56,502 bases of DNA from an uncultured Parabacteroides sp. (lineage in GTDB: Bacteria; Bacteroidota; Bacteroidia; Bacteroidales; Tannerellaceae). The stretch is from NCBI GenBank assembly GCA_949298575.1, contig CASFXH010000013.1:1-56502 (forward strand), read 5' to 3'. Position 1 is the stretch's first letter, and every line of letters starts with the position of its first letter. Both the position numbers and the translations under genes were made by a program. Shown here piece after piece: positions 1-8,027 of this stretch. A model generated the notes under the pieces. The model saw only the letters and a list, made by a program, of their open reading frames with translations, was not told where the DNA came from and made no database searches.

Positions 1-83
1 ACAATTCTAGCATAGGGGGTTAAAGCGTAATTGTATTTGAGACATTCTGCAATGCCGCAAGTTACATCATTCCCTAATTTTAT

Positions 84-1016
84 TTAGGACAATATTGGTC
101 CCGAATAGAGAAACTCTCCACCGCTTAATCGGATATTGCATTCTTTTTCCACGAAGAGTAGATCGATTTCTCCTCCAGACATGTTGAAATTACCTCCTCG
201 TAAAGATGCGCAGACGTAACCTCCGGATACATTGAGTGTACCTTTCTCAACAGCAATAGGTCCGCCATCAAAACTATGGAAATTGCCGTCTCTAACATTC
301 ACGACCGCTTCATCGCCCAACAAGTTGACCACGCCTTCACCATAATGCGAGTATGCGGCCCCGTCCGTGAACGTCAGTGTTCCTTTATAGAGATCTATTT
401 TTCCGTCTTGGACATTGATATCTCCGGTCACGTTCGCCTCGTTTATGTTGAAGCTCGCGAAAGTAGTCATGTTTTCGATCGTGACGTCGGCTCCTCCATA
501 AACAAAGAGAGATACCGTCTCTTCGAAACTAATGTGGTGGAAATTCACGTCGCCGCCTTGAATGTCGAACAAAGAGCTACCGATGCGATTAAACGAATCT
601 GCGAAACCTTCGATCTCCAATCGGGTGGAGGGCGCGACGGTCATCGTGCAATTTTGCCAACCGGGCGTGTAAAGATCCGGGAAGTTTACATAAAAATAGA
701 GTTCGCCCTTCTCCAGCCTCATGTTCGCGCCAAAAAGAAGAGTCTCGTTTTGCAGGATTCGAAGAGGCTCATCGAGCGAGAAGACGATTTCGGCCCCATT
801 TAAAGGAAGTCCGAATTGAGAGATCGTCACTTCCCCCGGATTGCTGACATAAGCCGCGTCCGGAGCGTAAGCGTTCAAGACTTCGACCAGCGTTTCCGCG
901 TCAGTGACCGTTGCCAGACTTTGCGCGTGGCCCATACTCCGTGTTCCGAATAAGATCGCTACCACGAGCGAGAGGCAGAACACGATTCTCTTTCCGTTTC
1001 GTAAAAAGTCATTCAT
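84..1016 (-). CDS. Secreted beta-helix-like repeat protein of unknown function
   Basis: This 310-residue protein starts with a typical signal peptide: a basic start, a hydrophobic stretch at about residues 10-25, then AHAQ-like small residues as a cleavage site. There is no lipobox. The second half is built of short strands and Gly turns (GTLNVSGG, FNMSGGEI, IRLSGGEF), the look of a right-handed beta-helix or autotransporter-like passenger. It stops directly after one such turn, with no recognisable type IX C-terminal domain, membrane segment or anchor, so it is either released or truncated relative to longer relatives. A very good Bacteroidetes promoter lies upstream (1084-1114). I do not recognise a named family. 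The role could be adhesion or cell surface, but that is inference. Confidence 0.7.
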   Translation of the reverse strand: MNDFLRNGKRIVFCLSLVVAILFGTRSMGHAQSLATVTDAETLVEVLNAYAPDAAYVSNPGEVTISQFGLPLNGAEIVFSLDEPLRILQNETLLFGANMRLEKGELYFYVNFPDLYTPGWQNCTMTVAPSTRLEIEGFADSFNRIGSSLFDIQGGDVNFHHISFEETVSLFVYGGADVTIENMTTFASFNINEANVTGDINVQDGKIDLYKGTLTFTDGAAYSHYGEGVVNLLGDEAVVNVRDGNFHSFDGGPIAVEKGTLNVSGGYVCASLRGGNFNMSGGEIDLLFVEKECNIRLSGGEFLYSGPILS

Positions 1017-1083
1017 AATAGATGCTTAGTTTAAGTTTATAATATTGTTAACTCGCTATCCCAAGGCGGAATGATAGCGACGG

Positions 1084-1114
1084 CAAACATACGGGAAAAA
1101 TATTTGTTTTCAAA
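1084..1114 (-). promoter_or_regulatory. Bacteroidetes promoter for the beta-helix-like protein
   Basis: Read on the minus strand, TTTG (1111-1114) is followed after 19 bases by TATGTTTG (1084-1091), an exact match to TTTG-N19-TAnnTTTG. It lies about 70 bases upstream of the ATG at 1016. Confidence 0.7.
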
Positions 1115-1138
1115 TTTTTTCAAAAGAAATTTCCTTGT

Positions 1139-1243
1139 CCCATCAAATTTTTACGATTTGATGGGCTAGAGGGTATCTCAGCGGGATTGATGGAGACGCT
1201 TCACTAGAGTGGATAAGTGAGGGTGCGTGTGCCCTCACTTTTT
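1139..1243. terminator. Two strong hairpins between the acyltransferase and the upstream gene
   Basis: The first hairpin is a perfect 10-bp stem, 1139-1148 with 1156-1165, loop of 7. The second is a 9-bp stem, AAGTGAGGG (1215-1223) with CCCTCACTT (1232-1240), followed on the + strand by a T run. The minus-strand acyltransferase stop codon (1235-1237) lies inside the second stem. The T run favours termination of + strand transcripts, although no + strand gene is seen upstream. The rest of 1017-1234 shows no gene. Confidence 0.45.
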
Positions 1244-2194
1244 AAGACGTTTCTCTCGCCACAAAAGCGGCGTGAGAAACAGGACATACCCCACGAATAT
1301 CACTCCGACGGTCTGCCAAGGCGAGAGCGTGGAGTAGCGTGTGACGGGCATGTAGATCAGCGCGTGGGCGACAAGCAGCGTCAACGTATGCTCGCCGATG
1401 AAAGTCAGCGGGCGGCTATCGCGGAGCGCGGAGCGTGAGAGGAGCGTGTCGGCCCATCGGCAGAGGTTGTCGAACGTCACGATACCGCAATAGGCGAACA
1501 ACGGCCAGAGCAAGTAATGGCCCACGAGCAGGATGTTCCGGTGGTGTCCCACGATGGAGCAGCCGAACAGGAGGAACGCCACGTAGCCCGCCGCGCAGAT
1601 CGCGAACAGCCCTTTCTTCTCCTCGAACCGCCCGAATCGGTAGCCGATCATGAAGAACGTGATGCCCATCGCGATGTTCGGGAAGTAGAAAGGAAGCGGA
1701 TTGCCTAGCGCGTGAAGCGAATAACCGATCGCGATACCCGCGAGGATGTAGACGATTGGCGGGAGGCCCCACCGGATCAGGTAGCGCGAGATCACGCGGA
1801 CAAAGAGCAACGACAAGAGGAACCAGGCCGGGACGTCGATCGGGAGATAACCGAATATGGAAAGCGTATGGAGCGGATCCACCACGCAGGCTTGCCACGT
1901 GAACTCCCCGTCGACCAGCTGCATCAGCAAGAGGATCGCGTACCCGATCGCGCTCCACTTGAGGAACGGGATCAAGAGTTTCCTGAAATCTTTCTTTACC
2001 CCTTCACGGCAGTCCATCACTTTGAAAAACAGCCCCGACTTGTAATAGAACCAAGGCATGGAAAACGTCAGGAACGGGAGGGCGACACGGGCGTCGACAT
2101 CCCCGAATGCCTTGTTCATATTCATGGCATGGAAAGCCATGATCCAGAGGATCAAGATCCCTCCGGCCAGATCGAATGATTTTACTCTTGTCAT
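1235..2194 (-). CDS. Acyltransferase family 3 integral membrane protein
   Basis: This 319-residue polytopic protein has about nine or ten hydrophobic segments spread over its whole length. The N-terminus (FDLAGGILILWIMAFHAMN) matches the acyltransferase-3 pattern, in which a conserved His in the first membrane helix (here at about residue 22) is needed to move an acyl group across the membrane. The Tyr/Phe-rich stretch after helix 2 also fits. Family members O-acetylate peptidoglycan, lipopolysaccharide or exopolysaccharide; the acceptor cannot be read from the sequence. A possible -7 box, TACATTTG, lies at 2246-2253 on the minus strand without a clear -33 box. The gene stands alone, divergent from hicAB. 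Confidence 0.8.
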   Translation of the reverse strand: MTRVKSFDLAGGILILWIMAFHAMNMNKAFGDVDARVALPFLTFSMPWFYYKSGLFFKVMDCREGVKKDFRKLLIPFLKWSAIGYAILLLMQLVDGEFTWQACVVDPLHTLSIFGYLPIDVPAWFLLSLLFVRVISRYLIRWGLPPIVYILAGIAIGYSLHALGNPLPFYFPNIAMGITFFMIGYRFGRFEEKKGLFAICAAGYVAFLLFGCSIVGHHRNILLVGHYLLWPLFAYCGIVTFDNLCRWADTLLSRSALRDSRPLTFIGEHTLTLLVAHALIYMPVTRYSTLSPWQTVGVIFVGYVLFLTPLLWREKRLKK

Positions 2195-2274
2195 CGTTTA
2201 TCCGAATTGTGAATTACTAAGCGCTCATCCCTTGCGAATGGCTGCCAAATGTATTCATTTTTTCTTATATACCC

Positions 2275-2304
2275 TTTCTGATAATAGAAATATTTCTATT
2301 TTCG
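2275..2304 (+). promoter_or_regulatory. Probable promoter for hicAB
   Basis: TTTC (2275-2278) is followed after 18 bases by TATTTTCG (2297-2304), close to the Bacteroidetes -33/-7 consensus, 27 bases upstream of the HicA start codon. Confidence 0.4.
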
Positions 2305-2331
2305 CGTTGTCTAACCAATGACCGACGTGTT

Positions 2332-2514
2332 ATGAAATATAAAGAGTTTCACCGTAAGATCTTGGCCTCGGGATGGAAATTCAGCCATGCGGAAGGCAGT
2401 CATTATTTCTATATAAAGAATGGAAAACTTTCAGAACCGGTGCCTTACCATGGCGCAAAAGAAATTCCTGAACCGTTGAGACGAAAAATCGCTAGAGGGA
2501 TGGGGATCAAATAG
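2332..2514 (+). CDS. hicA: HicA-type mRNA interferase toxin
   Basis: This 60-residue basic protein has the HicA/YcfA layout: an N-terminal helix (KEFHRKILASGW), then G-S-H-Y in GSHYFYIKNGK, where the His is the expected catalytic residue, and a C-terminal PEPLRRKIARGMGI helix. HicA has a dsRNA-binding-like fold and cleaves mRNA until blocked by HicB. The length is normal for the family. The HicB partner starts 55 bases downstream on the same strand, so this is a complete toxin-antitoxin module in toxin-first order. Such modules stabilise accessory regions or respond to stress or phage; which applies here is not known. Confidence 0.88.
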   Translation: MKYKEFHRKILASGWKFSHAEGSHYFYIKNGKLSEPVPYHGAKEIPEPLRRKIARGMGIK

Positions 2515-2569
2515 CCTTTCCCTTATGATACAATAGATTATTGATGAACTTGATATTGCGATAGGATTT

Positions 2570-2971
2570 ATGGAAAAGATTATCATGAATTTGTGCGCTA
2601 GCTCCGATAGTTTTGGCGCGTATTCGGAAAATTGTGAGGGCGTCTATGCCGCGGGTGATACCATAGAAGCGTGCAAGAAAGACGCGGAGAAAGCTATTGA
2701 GCTTATCAAGAAGAATTTGCCTGAAGATCGCTGGCCGGAGCAAATAAAGGGCGATTATCAGTTGGTGTGGCATTATGACACGCGGAGCTTGTTGCTCAAC
2801 TACGGGAATTTGCTGTCTTTGTCCGGGCTGGAGCGTTTGACGGGTATTCACCAAAAACAGTTGTGGGCCTATATGCATGGACGCAGCAAACCACGCAAAC
2901 AACAAAAGGAACGTATCGAAAAAGCCCTACATCGCTTTGCCCACGAATTGGCCGATATATCGGTAATATAG
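2570..2971 (+). CDS. hicB: HicB-type antitoxin with helix-turn-helix tail
   Basis: This 133-residue protein has an N-terminal part with the HicB partial RNase-H-like fold, including an S-x-N-C-x-G-V-Y-A-A-G-DT stretch at about residues 19-32. The C-terminal part (about residues 85-130, with LERLTGIHQKQLWAYMHG followed by a basic stretch) reads as a DNA-binding helix-turn-helix. It should bind and neutralise HicA and repress the shared promoter. It follows hicA with the usual spacing. Confidence 0.85.
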   Translation: MEKIIMNLCASSDSFGAYSENCEGVYAAGDTIEACKKDAEKAIELIKKNLPEDRWPEQIKGDYQLVWHYDTRSLLLNYGNLLSLSGLERLTGIHQKQLWAYMHGRSKPRKQQKERIEKALHRFAHELADISVI

Positions 2972-3039
2972 CTTTAAATCAAGAAATTAAGGCTATGCTA
3001 CTTTCTCGTGCGTAACCCCTCCAGCCCTGCCTTTTTTAG

Positions 3040-3119
3040 AATGCCCATTGTAAGGTCGTCACTATTGGGTTATAACGACCTTACAATGGGCATTGTTATG
3101 ACCTTACAATAGGCATTAT
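3040..3119. repeat. Palindromic intergenic repeat, left of the fimbrial locus
   Basis: A perfect 20-bp inverted repeat (3040-3059 with 3075-3094, loop of 15) is followed by a third, diverged arm (3098-3119). The arm sequence runs AATGCCCATTGTAAGGTCGT. Related arms recur at 23073-23155, beyond the other end of the fimbrial operon. It lies 69 bases after hicB and could act as a terminator, but the family resemblance points to a dispersed REP- or MITE-like element. Confidence 0.75.
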
Positions 3120-3154
3120 GATCATGCCACGATCGGAGCCTTCCGGTACGATTG

Positions 3155-3219
3155 TTCGAAAATCGAAAGTTTTTGTCAAAATAGTGTAAGACGCGAGCCT
3201 CGCGGACTCTCTACCTTTG
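3155..3219 (+). promoter_or_regulatory. Candidate regulated promoter of the fimbrial operon
   Basis: A -7 box TACCTTTG lies at 3212-3219, but no TTTG occurs at the right distance upstream, which suggests that an activator is needed. Two inverted repeats sit just upstream: TTCGA-AAA-TCGAA (3155-3167) and CGCGAG-C-CTCGCG (3192-3204), the latter overlapping the expected -33 position. The leader to the first gene (3341) is about 115 bases and AT-rich. Confidence 0.4.
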
Positions 3220-3340
3220 CCCCCGAAAACGAAAGTGAGATGAGTTTTGGTTGTATATATAATATAATGTATACAAAAAAAGTAGGGATAAAGCGATATA
3301 CGGATGGCTTGAGCGTCCGGAACGCGGAAAGAAAAAATAA

Positions 3341-3886
3341 ATGATGGTCATGAGCAGGAAGGTTTGTTTTTTCATGTTGCTGTGGATCGCTGTCGTGACT
3401 GGGAGTAAAGCCCAGGATTTCGCGCTGAAGACAAACGGTCTCTATTGGCTGACGACGACGCCGAACATTGGGCTGGAGTTCGCCACGAGCCAAAAGGTGA
3501 CTGTCGAGCTGATGGGCGCTTACAATCCCTGGACTTTCAAGGACGATAAGAAGATGCGTTTCTGGCTCGCCCAACCGGAGGTGAAATATTGGTTGTGCGA
3601 GAAGTTCGAGGGCCATTATCTCGGCGTGCATTTGCATGGCGCGCAGTTCTTCGGCGGGTTTAGCGATAAGCGTTATGATGGCTACTTGGCCGGGGGCGGT
3701 ATCTCCTACGGTTACGATTGGATCCTTTCGCCCCATTGGAATTTGGAGGCGACGATCGGCATCGGCTACGCCCGATTGTGGTATAAAGAGAGTCCACGGA
3801 TCTATTGCGAGAAATGTTATGAGGATAAGCATAAGAACTACTTTGGGCCGACCAAAGCGGCTATCTCGTTGATTTATGTGTTCTAA
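3341..3886 (+). CDS. DUF3575-type outer-membrane protein of the fimbrial locus
   Basis: This 181-residue protein has a signal peptide ending near SKAQ. The mature part is rich in amphipathic strands with aromatic ends (GLYWLTTTPNIGLEF, YLGVHLHGAQFFGG) and terminates in a hydrophobic-aromatic strand (ISLIYVF), as expected for a small outer-membrane beta-barrel. The pattern matches the DUF3575 family, commonly the first gene of Bacteroidales fimbrillin operons. The next gene starts 16 bases after its stop or overlaps it, depending on the start used. Its role, perhaps export or anchoring of the pilus, is not established. Confidence 0.8.
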   Translation: MMVMSRKVCFFMLLWIAVVTGSKAQDFALKTNGLYWLTTTPNIGLEFATSQKVTVELMGAYNPWTFKDDKKMRFWLAQPEVKYWLCEKFEGHYLGVHLHGAQFFGGFSDKRYDGYLAGGGISYGYDWILSPHWNLEATIGIGYARLWYKESPRIYCEKCYEDKHKNYFGPTKAAISLIYVF

Positions 3887-3902
3887 TAACAAGAATGAGG
3901 AT

Positions 3903-5372
3903 ATGTCATTAAGAGATCGATTGTTCATAAATCATATAAGTAGCGCTGCCGCGCTCTGCCTGGCCTGTGGCCTCGTGGGATGTGCCGCGAGCCGGGAAGG
4001 CCGGGTGGAGGTACGCGGCGTGGGCGAGGCGCTCGTGCCCGACAGCCGATGGGAAGTGCCGGTAGACGTCACGTTCCGGGTGCCGGCGGATTACTTGTCG
4101 AAGCGAAACCGCCTCGTGATCACGCCGCAACTGGTGATCGACGATTCGGCACGGGCGGACTATGAGCCGGTGGTGCTCGACGCCGTGATCTACGCCAAGA
4201 AGCGGTATCGCTTGGAAGTATTGGAAGATTATCAAGATCCTTATAAAGAACAGGCTCGCTTGGTGGAAGACCGGAGCGAGGTGATTGAGGTGCCCTATCA
4301 GGCGACTGTGGCGCTGCCGGCCGGCACGCTGGAAGCGGAAGTGCGGGCCGTAGTCTCTACCGATGGTTGTGGGGAGTGCTCGGGAATCGACACGATCCCG
4401 GTCGCTTCGATCGCCGATCCGCTGAGCCGGTTGAAGCCGGCGCCAAAGTGGGTGGAGCCGAAGTTCGTGGTGCGGGAGAAGACGCGCGACGGCGAGGGAA
4501 AGGCGCATTTGCAATTCCTGATCAACCGCTTTGACATGAACCCGGACTTGGGCGACAACCGGGAGGAGATGGAAGGCATGTCGCGGGCCTTGGCCCCCGT
4601 GCTGACCGATACGCTCGCCACGCTCAGTGGACTCGCCATCACCGGAATCGCCTCGGCCGATGGGCCGCTGAAACTGAATACGGAGCTGGCGCGCCAGCGG
4701 GCCGAGGCGGCGAAGGCTTGGCTCGTGGAGGTGCTGGACATCCCCGCCGACGTGGAGCGGAAGATCGCCGTGGATTCCCGCCCGGAGGGATGGGAACCGG
4801 TGCTGGAAGCGATGCGGGCGGCGAACGACCCCGACGCGGAGGCTCTGCGACAGGTCTTGACGCGCTACGCCGACCAACCTGAGGATACTCAGGAACGCCA
4901 TATCCGCCAGCTGGCTTGTTGGGACAATATCCGGGATCATTATTTGCAGGGCGACCGTGTGGTGGAGTACCGTTATTCCTATACGATAAGGAGCTTCACT
5001 TCTGACGCCGAGATGCTCGCGCTCTATGAGACGCGCCCCGACGCCTTCAACGAGGAAGAGTTGCTGCGTGTTTCCGCCCTCGTGGCGGACGACGCGAAGC
5101 GGATGGAGGTCTATCGGACCACCTTGCGTTTCTTCCCGAATTCCGCGGTCGCGGCCAACAATCTCGCGCTCTTGCTCTTGGATCAGGGCGAGGAAGAGGA
5201 GGCCGAACGCTTGCTCACGCGGGCCGCCGACGGGTTGCCTGAGGCGCGCTATAATTTGGGAATGTGGAAAGCCGGAAAGCGGGAGATCGACGAGGCGGCC
5301 CGCCTGTTGGAACCCTTCGACGACGACAATGCCCGTCTGGTGAAAAGGTTGGCGAAAGGAGGTGAGCGATGA
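3903..5372 (+). CDS. DUF3868/OmpA-like/TPR lipoprotein of the fimbrial locus
   Basis: The protein has 489 residues from this start. An upstream in-frame ATG at 3876 would overlap the previous gene; the ATG at 3903 places the signal peptide and its lipobox (LVGC) at a normal position. The layout matches the DUF3868-containing partner of DUF3575: an N-terminal beta-rich domain, a middle OmpA-like region (about residues 190-350; QFLINRFDMNPDLGDN, then ELARQRAEAAKAWL) and C-terminal TPR-like helices (VAANNLALLLLDQGEEEEAERLL). OmpA-like regions bind peptidoglycan, so a role in anchoring the fimbrial assembly is reasonable inference. It overlaps the next gene by four bases (ATGA). Confidence 0.8.
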   Translation: MSLRDRLFINHISSAAALCLACGLVGCAASREGRVEVRGVGEALVPDSRWEVPVDVTFRVPADYLSKRNRLVITPQLVIDDSARADYEPVVLDAVIYAKKRYRLEVLEDYQDPYKEQARLVEDRSEVIEVPYQATVALPAGTLEAEVRAVVSTDGCGECSGIDTIPVASIADPLSRLKPAPKWVEPKFVVREKTRDGEGKAHLQFLINRFDMNPDLGDNREEMEGMSRALAPVLTDTLATLSGLAITGIASADGPLKLNTELARQRAEAAKAWLVEVLDIPADVERKIAVDSRPEGWEPVLEAMRAANDPDAEALRQVLTRYADQPEDTQERHIRQLACWDNIRDHYLQGDRVVEYRYSYTIRSFTSDAEMLALYETRPDAFNEEELLRVSALVADDAKRMEVYRTTLRFFPNSAVAANNLALLLLDQGEEEEAERLLTRAADGLPEARYNLGMWKAGKREIDEAARLLEPFDDDNARLVKRLAKGGER

Positions 5373-6436
5373 ATCGACGGTTTTGTTCATTTATTATATG
5401 GAGCCTCGCGCTGCTGATAGGGACGACGGGCTGTATCCGCGACGAGATAGAGTCGTGTCCGCCCTTGAAGCTGCGCCTGGTGGTCAAAGACAAGAATTAT
5501 TTCAACATCGATATGGGCGTGCGACTCGGACTGGAGGAGCGCAAGGCGGACGACCTGCCGTTCCGCGACTACGTCTCTACCTTATATTATATCCTCACCG
5601 ACGCGGCGACAGGCACGGTGGTGCGTGAGCAGACATTGCAGACCGTCACCACGGGCGACCGCGAGATTGGCATCGCCTTCCCGGAAGACTTGCCCTTCGG
5701 CACCTACGTCTTCACCGCCTGGGGCAACCTGCGCAGCGAGCGCCCCTTGGGCGAGAATGCCATCGCTTCCGATATGCACCTCTACAACAATGAGGGCGAC
5801 GACATTTACCTGACAAGCGACACCTTGGTCTACGACGAGACGCGTTTCGAGTACCTCGCCGAGATGGAGCGCGTCAAAGGAAAGCTCATCGTGCAGGCGG
5901 AGAACCTGCCGGACAACATCGACTTCTCCACCAAGGATGTCCACAACCTCTTCGCCTTCGTGACCGCCAACTTTGGCTACAGTCGCGAGACGATGGTGCA
6001 CACCGATACCCTCTGGCGGGAGCCGAACGAGATCGTGACGCGGACGGTGCTCTGCCCTTCCACGGACATCGACAACTCCATCCTGAGTGTCAATTTCTAC
6101 GACTACGATCGCAACCCGGAGTTGCGGGCGGTGGGCTCGACGGCCTACAGCTGGATCGCCCCGGATGACATCCGCATCCAGATGGCGCGCAACGAGCTGA
6201 CCATCCTGCGCTATGTCTACGTGAGCGGCGGCTCCGAGGAACCCGACCCCGGTCCTGACCCGGAGCCCGATCCTGATGATCCGGATCCCGACCCCGGACC
6301 TGGTCCCGATCCTGATCCAGACCCCGATCCAGGCCCCGGTCCTGGTCCTTCGCCCGAGCCGGGCAACAGCAAGTTCCGTATCTATATCCGGATCAACGAC
6401 AATTGGGAAAATCTGCACTCGATGGAAATCGAATAG
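5369..6436 (+). CDS. FimB/Mfa2-like fimbrial lipoprotein with Asp-Pro linker
   Basis: This 355-residue lipoprotein has a signal peptide with lipobox TTGC. It is preceded by a perfect ribosome binding site (AAAGGAGGTGA, 5355-5365) and overlaps the previous gene by ATGA. The body (residues 25-285) has the FimB/Mfa2 pattern: early Cys and SCPPLKLRLV, then LYYILTDAATG and TYVFTAWGNL. Mfa2/FimB proteins anchor the pilus and limit its length. Residues about 290-332 form a linker of Asp-Pro and Gly-Pro dipeptides, then a terminal strand (IYIRINDNWENLHSMEIE) almost the same as the end of the next gene's product. Such a spacer plus subunit-like tail is unusual for an anchor protein. Confidence 0.8.
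   Translation: MNRRFCSFIIWSLALLIGTTGCIRDEIESCPPLKLRLVVKDKNYFNIDMGVRLGLEERKADDLPFRDYVSTLYYILTDAATGTVVREQTLQTVTTGDREIGIAFPEDLPFGTYVFTAWGNLRSERPLGENAIASDMHLYNNEGDDIYLTSDTLVYDETRFEYLAEMERVKGKLIVQAENLPDNIDFSTKDVHNLFAFVTANFGYSRETMVHTDTLWREPNEIVTRTVLCPSTDIDNSILSVNFYDYDRNPELRAVGSTAYSWIAPDDIRIQMARNELTILRYVYVSGGSEEPDPGPDPEPDPDDPDPDPGPGPDPDPDPDPGPGPGPSPEPGNSKFRIYIRINDNWENLHSMEIE
6236..6364 (+). repeat. Six-base repeat tract coding for the Asp-Pro/Gly-Pro linker
   Basis: A run of CCNGAy/CCNGGy hexamers encodes about 43 residues of alternating Pro with Asp or Gly. Unit loss or gain would change linker length without a frameshift. Confidence 0.75.
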
Positions 6437-6488
6437 ATGGATGATTATTCTATATAGTTTATATGTTTAATTAAAATGTTTAAGTAAA

Positions 6489-7940
6489 ATGAAGAAGTTT
6501 TATTTGTATGCGGGTGTGTTGGCCGCCGGAATGCTGGCCTTCTCCGCTTGTAGCAATGACGACGATCCTATCAGCGGTGGTGTCCAGGAGACTCCGGAGG
6601 TAGCCGCTGGTGAGCAAGTGATCGTGTTGGATGTCCAGAATACGGATGTTTTGGCGACGAAGTCTCGTCCTTTGTATTCTACGGAGAATAAGGGTTCGGA
6701 GGATGTAACGGATGTTCAATTATTTGTCTTTAAGCTTGATGCGGCCGGGCAAAGAGAATTAGTGAATATCCTTGATATCAATGATTGGAATTTGGCTGTT
6801 CCTTATGATTATGGTCATAAGTATACCTTGAAGTTGACAGGCACTAATAAGTTAGAGAAAGGCAATACTTATACGATTGTTGCCGTTGGCCAGGATCAAG
6901 ACAATAAGACTGTCGCTCCATTGACGGTAAGTGCTGGTACTAATAAATTCCCGAACTTAGTCCTAGCTGATTTTACGAATAAAATCTGGAATCCCAACAC
7001 TACCGCAGGTGACAATTTCTTGTTTACGGATGCGGTTTCTTATGTTGAAACAAGTGCGTTTCAATCGCAACAAGTCGCTGAGATTTTCTCTGGTTCTTCT
7101 ATTCCTTTTACTGTGTCTGAAAATGGGGATGGCGGATTCTCGGCTACGGTATTGTTGAAACGTCAGGTAGCCGGTGTCATTGGCTATTTCAGCCGTATTC
7201 CTGCTTGGATTGTTACAGATGGTTCTACTGGTGATCATGCTTCATCAAAGAAAATTCGTTTGATTAGCTCAAATCGAAATAATCGAATCGACTTGACTTA
7301 TAACTTGGATGTCCAGACAGACGACGCTACCAATGGAACGAACTTGGAGTCGGAGGTGAATGGTTTCTCTGAGACTGCCGAGACTCCGGATGCGTTCTTT
7401 GGCGTTGGTGAATCAACTACTACTGCAAATGCCTATACTCTTTATGAGATTGACTTGGAGGATTGGTTCAAAACGAGTAGTGGAGATGAAATATGGGAAG
7501 AGTCTTTGATTACAGAAGAAGATGGTGAAACATTGCAAGTTCCTTTGTTGGGCAAGAACTGGAGAAACGGTATCAATACTGGTAACGATAATCCGAAAGT
7601 ACAGTCTAATTCTGTATTGGCAGGTGAATTTGTGATTCCGTTTGAGAAATATGGTGAGAATGGAACTATGCAGTTGCAGTTGTTAGACTCTGTAAACAAT
7701 GTAATTCGTGTTTGGGATATTAAATTGGATTTGAAATCCGCTCAATCTTCAGGTGGAAAGGACGATCAAGAAAACTACAACATCTATCGTAACCACTTGT
7801 ATCAAGTTGGTCAACGTGGTGCGGGTGATACCGGTGACGGTCCTGGTACTGACGAGCCGCAACCGCTGGATAAGGATCAAATCTTGACGCTCAAGATCAA
7901 CGACAACTGGGAGTTCATCCACGATATGGAACTGGAATAA
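6489..7940 (+). CDS. Major fimbrillin candidate (FimA/Mfa1-type)
   Basis: This 483-residue lipoprotein has the lipobox LAFSAC and a Ser-Asn-Asp-rich tether. In Bacteroidales fimbrillins the lipidated precursor is trimmed by an Arg-specific protease; candidate Arg sites here include TKSRP at residues 58-62. The N-terminal domain has the fimbrillin pattern (VTDVQLFVF, YTIVAVGQD), the second domain contains LKRQVAGVIGYFSRIP, and the C-terminus is a strand of donor type (LTLKINDNWEFIHDMELE). The major-subunit call rests on its own AT-rich upstream region, its place after the anchor gene and the strong hairpin directly downstream, which could stabilise its message. The 21408-22859 product is a paralogue. 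Confidence 0.8.
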   Translation: MKKFYLYAGVLAAGMLAFSACSNDDDPISGGVQETPEVAAGEQVIVLDVQNTDVLATKSRPLYSTENKGSEDVTDVQLFVFKLDAAGQRELVNILDINDWNLAVPYDYGHKYTLKLTGTNKLEKGNTYTIVAVGQDQDNKTVAPLTVSAGTNKFPNLVLADFTNKIWNPNTTAGDNFLFTDAVSYVETSAFQSQQVAEIFSGSSIPFTVSENGDGGFSATVLLKRQVAGVIGYFSRIPAWIVTDGSTGDHASSKKIRLISSNRNNRIDLTYNLDVQTDDATNGTNLESEVNGFSETAETPDAFFGVGESTTTANAYTLYEIDLEDWFKTSSGDEIWEESLITEEDGETLQVPLLGKNWRNGINTGNDNPKVQSNSVLAGEFVIPFEKYGENGTMQLQLLDSVNNVIRVWDIKLDLKSAQSSGGKDDQENYNIYRNHLYQVGQRGAGDTGDGPGTDEPQPLDKDQILTLKINDNWEFIHDMELE

Positions 7941-7989
7941 TTCACACCTATTTATCCAAAAATAAAAGGACTCATATTCATTATCAAAT

Positions 7990-8027
7990 CCCCGAGGGGC
8001 AGGCCATCGTGCTTGCCCCGACCGGGG
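7990..8027 (+). promoter_or_regulatory. Strong intercistronic hairpin after the major fimbrillin gene
   Basis: An outer stem CCCCG/CGGGG (7990-7994 with 8023-8027) encloses an inner stem GGGGCAGGC/GCTTGCCCC (7996-8004 with 8011-8019; one G-U pair) with a six-base loop. No T run follows, so it is better read as an mRNA-stabilising or processing hairpin, or a leaky terminator, than as a full stop. Confidence 0.65.

Noticed and set aside
1215-1240. tRNA 3' half
   Set aside because: The stem resembles a T arm, but the loop lacks TTCnA and no other cloverleaf arms can be drawn.
3120-3340. Invertible promoter next to the fimbrial operon
   Set aside because: The inverted repeats here are short and closely spaced around single palindromes; no pair flanks the -7 box in the way a switch would need.
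3909-5390. 493-codon minus-strand frame opposite the DUF3868 gene
   Set aside because: It is a complementary-strand shadow of a well-supported lipoprotein gene, with no signal or motif of its own.
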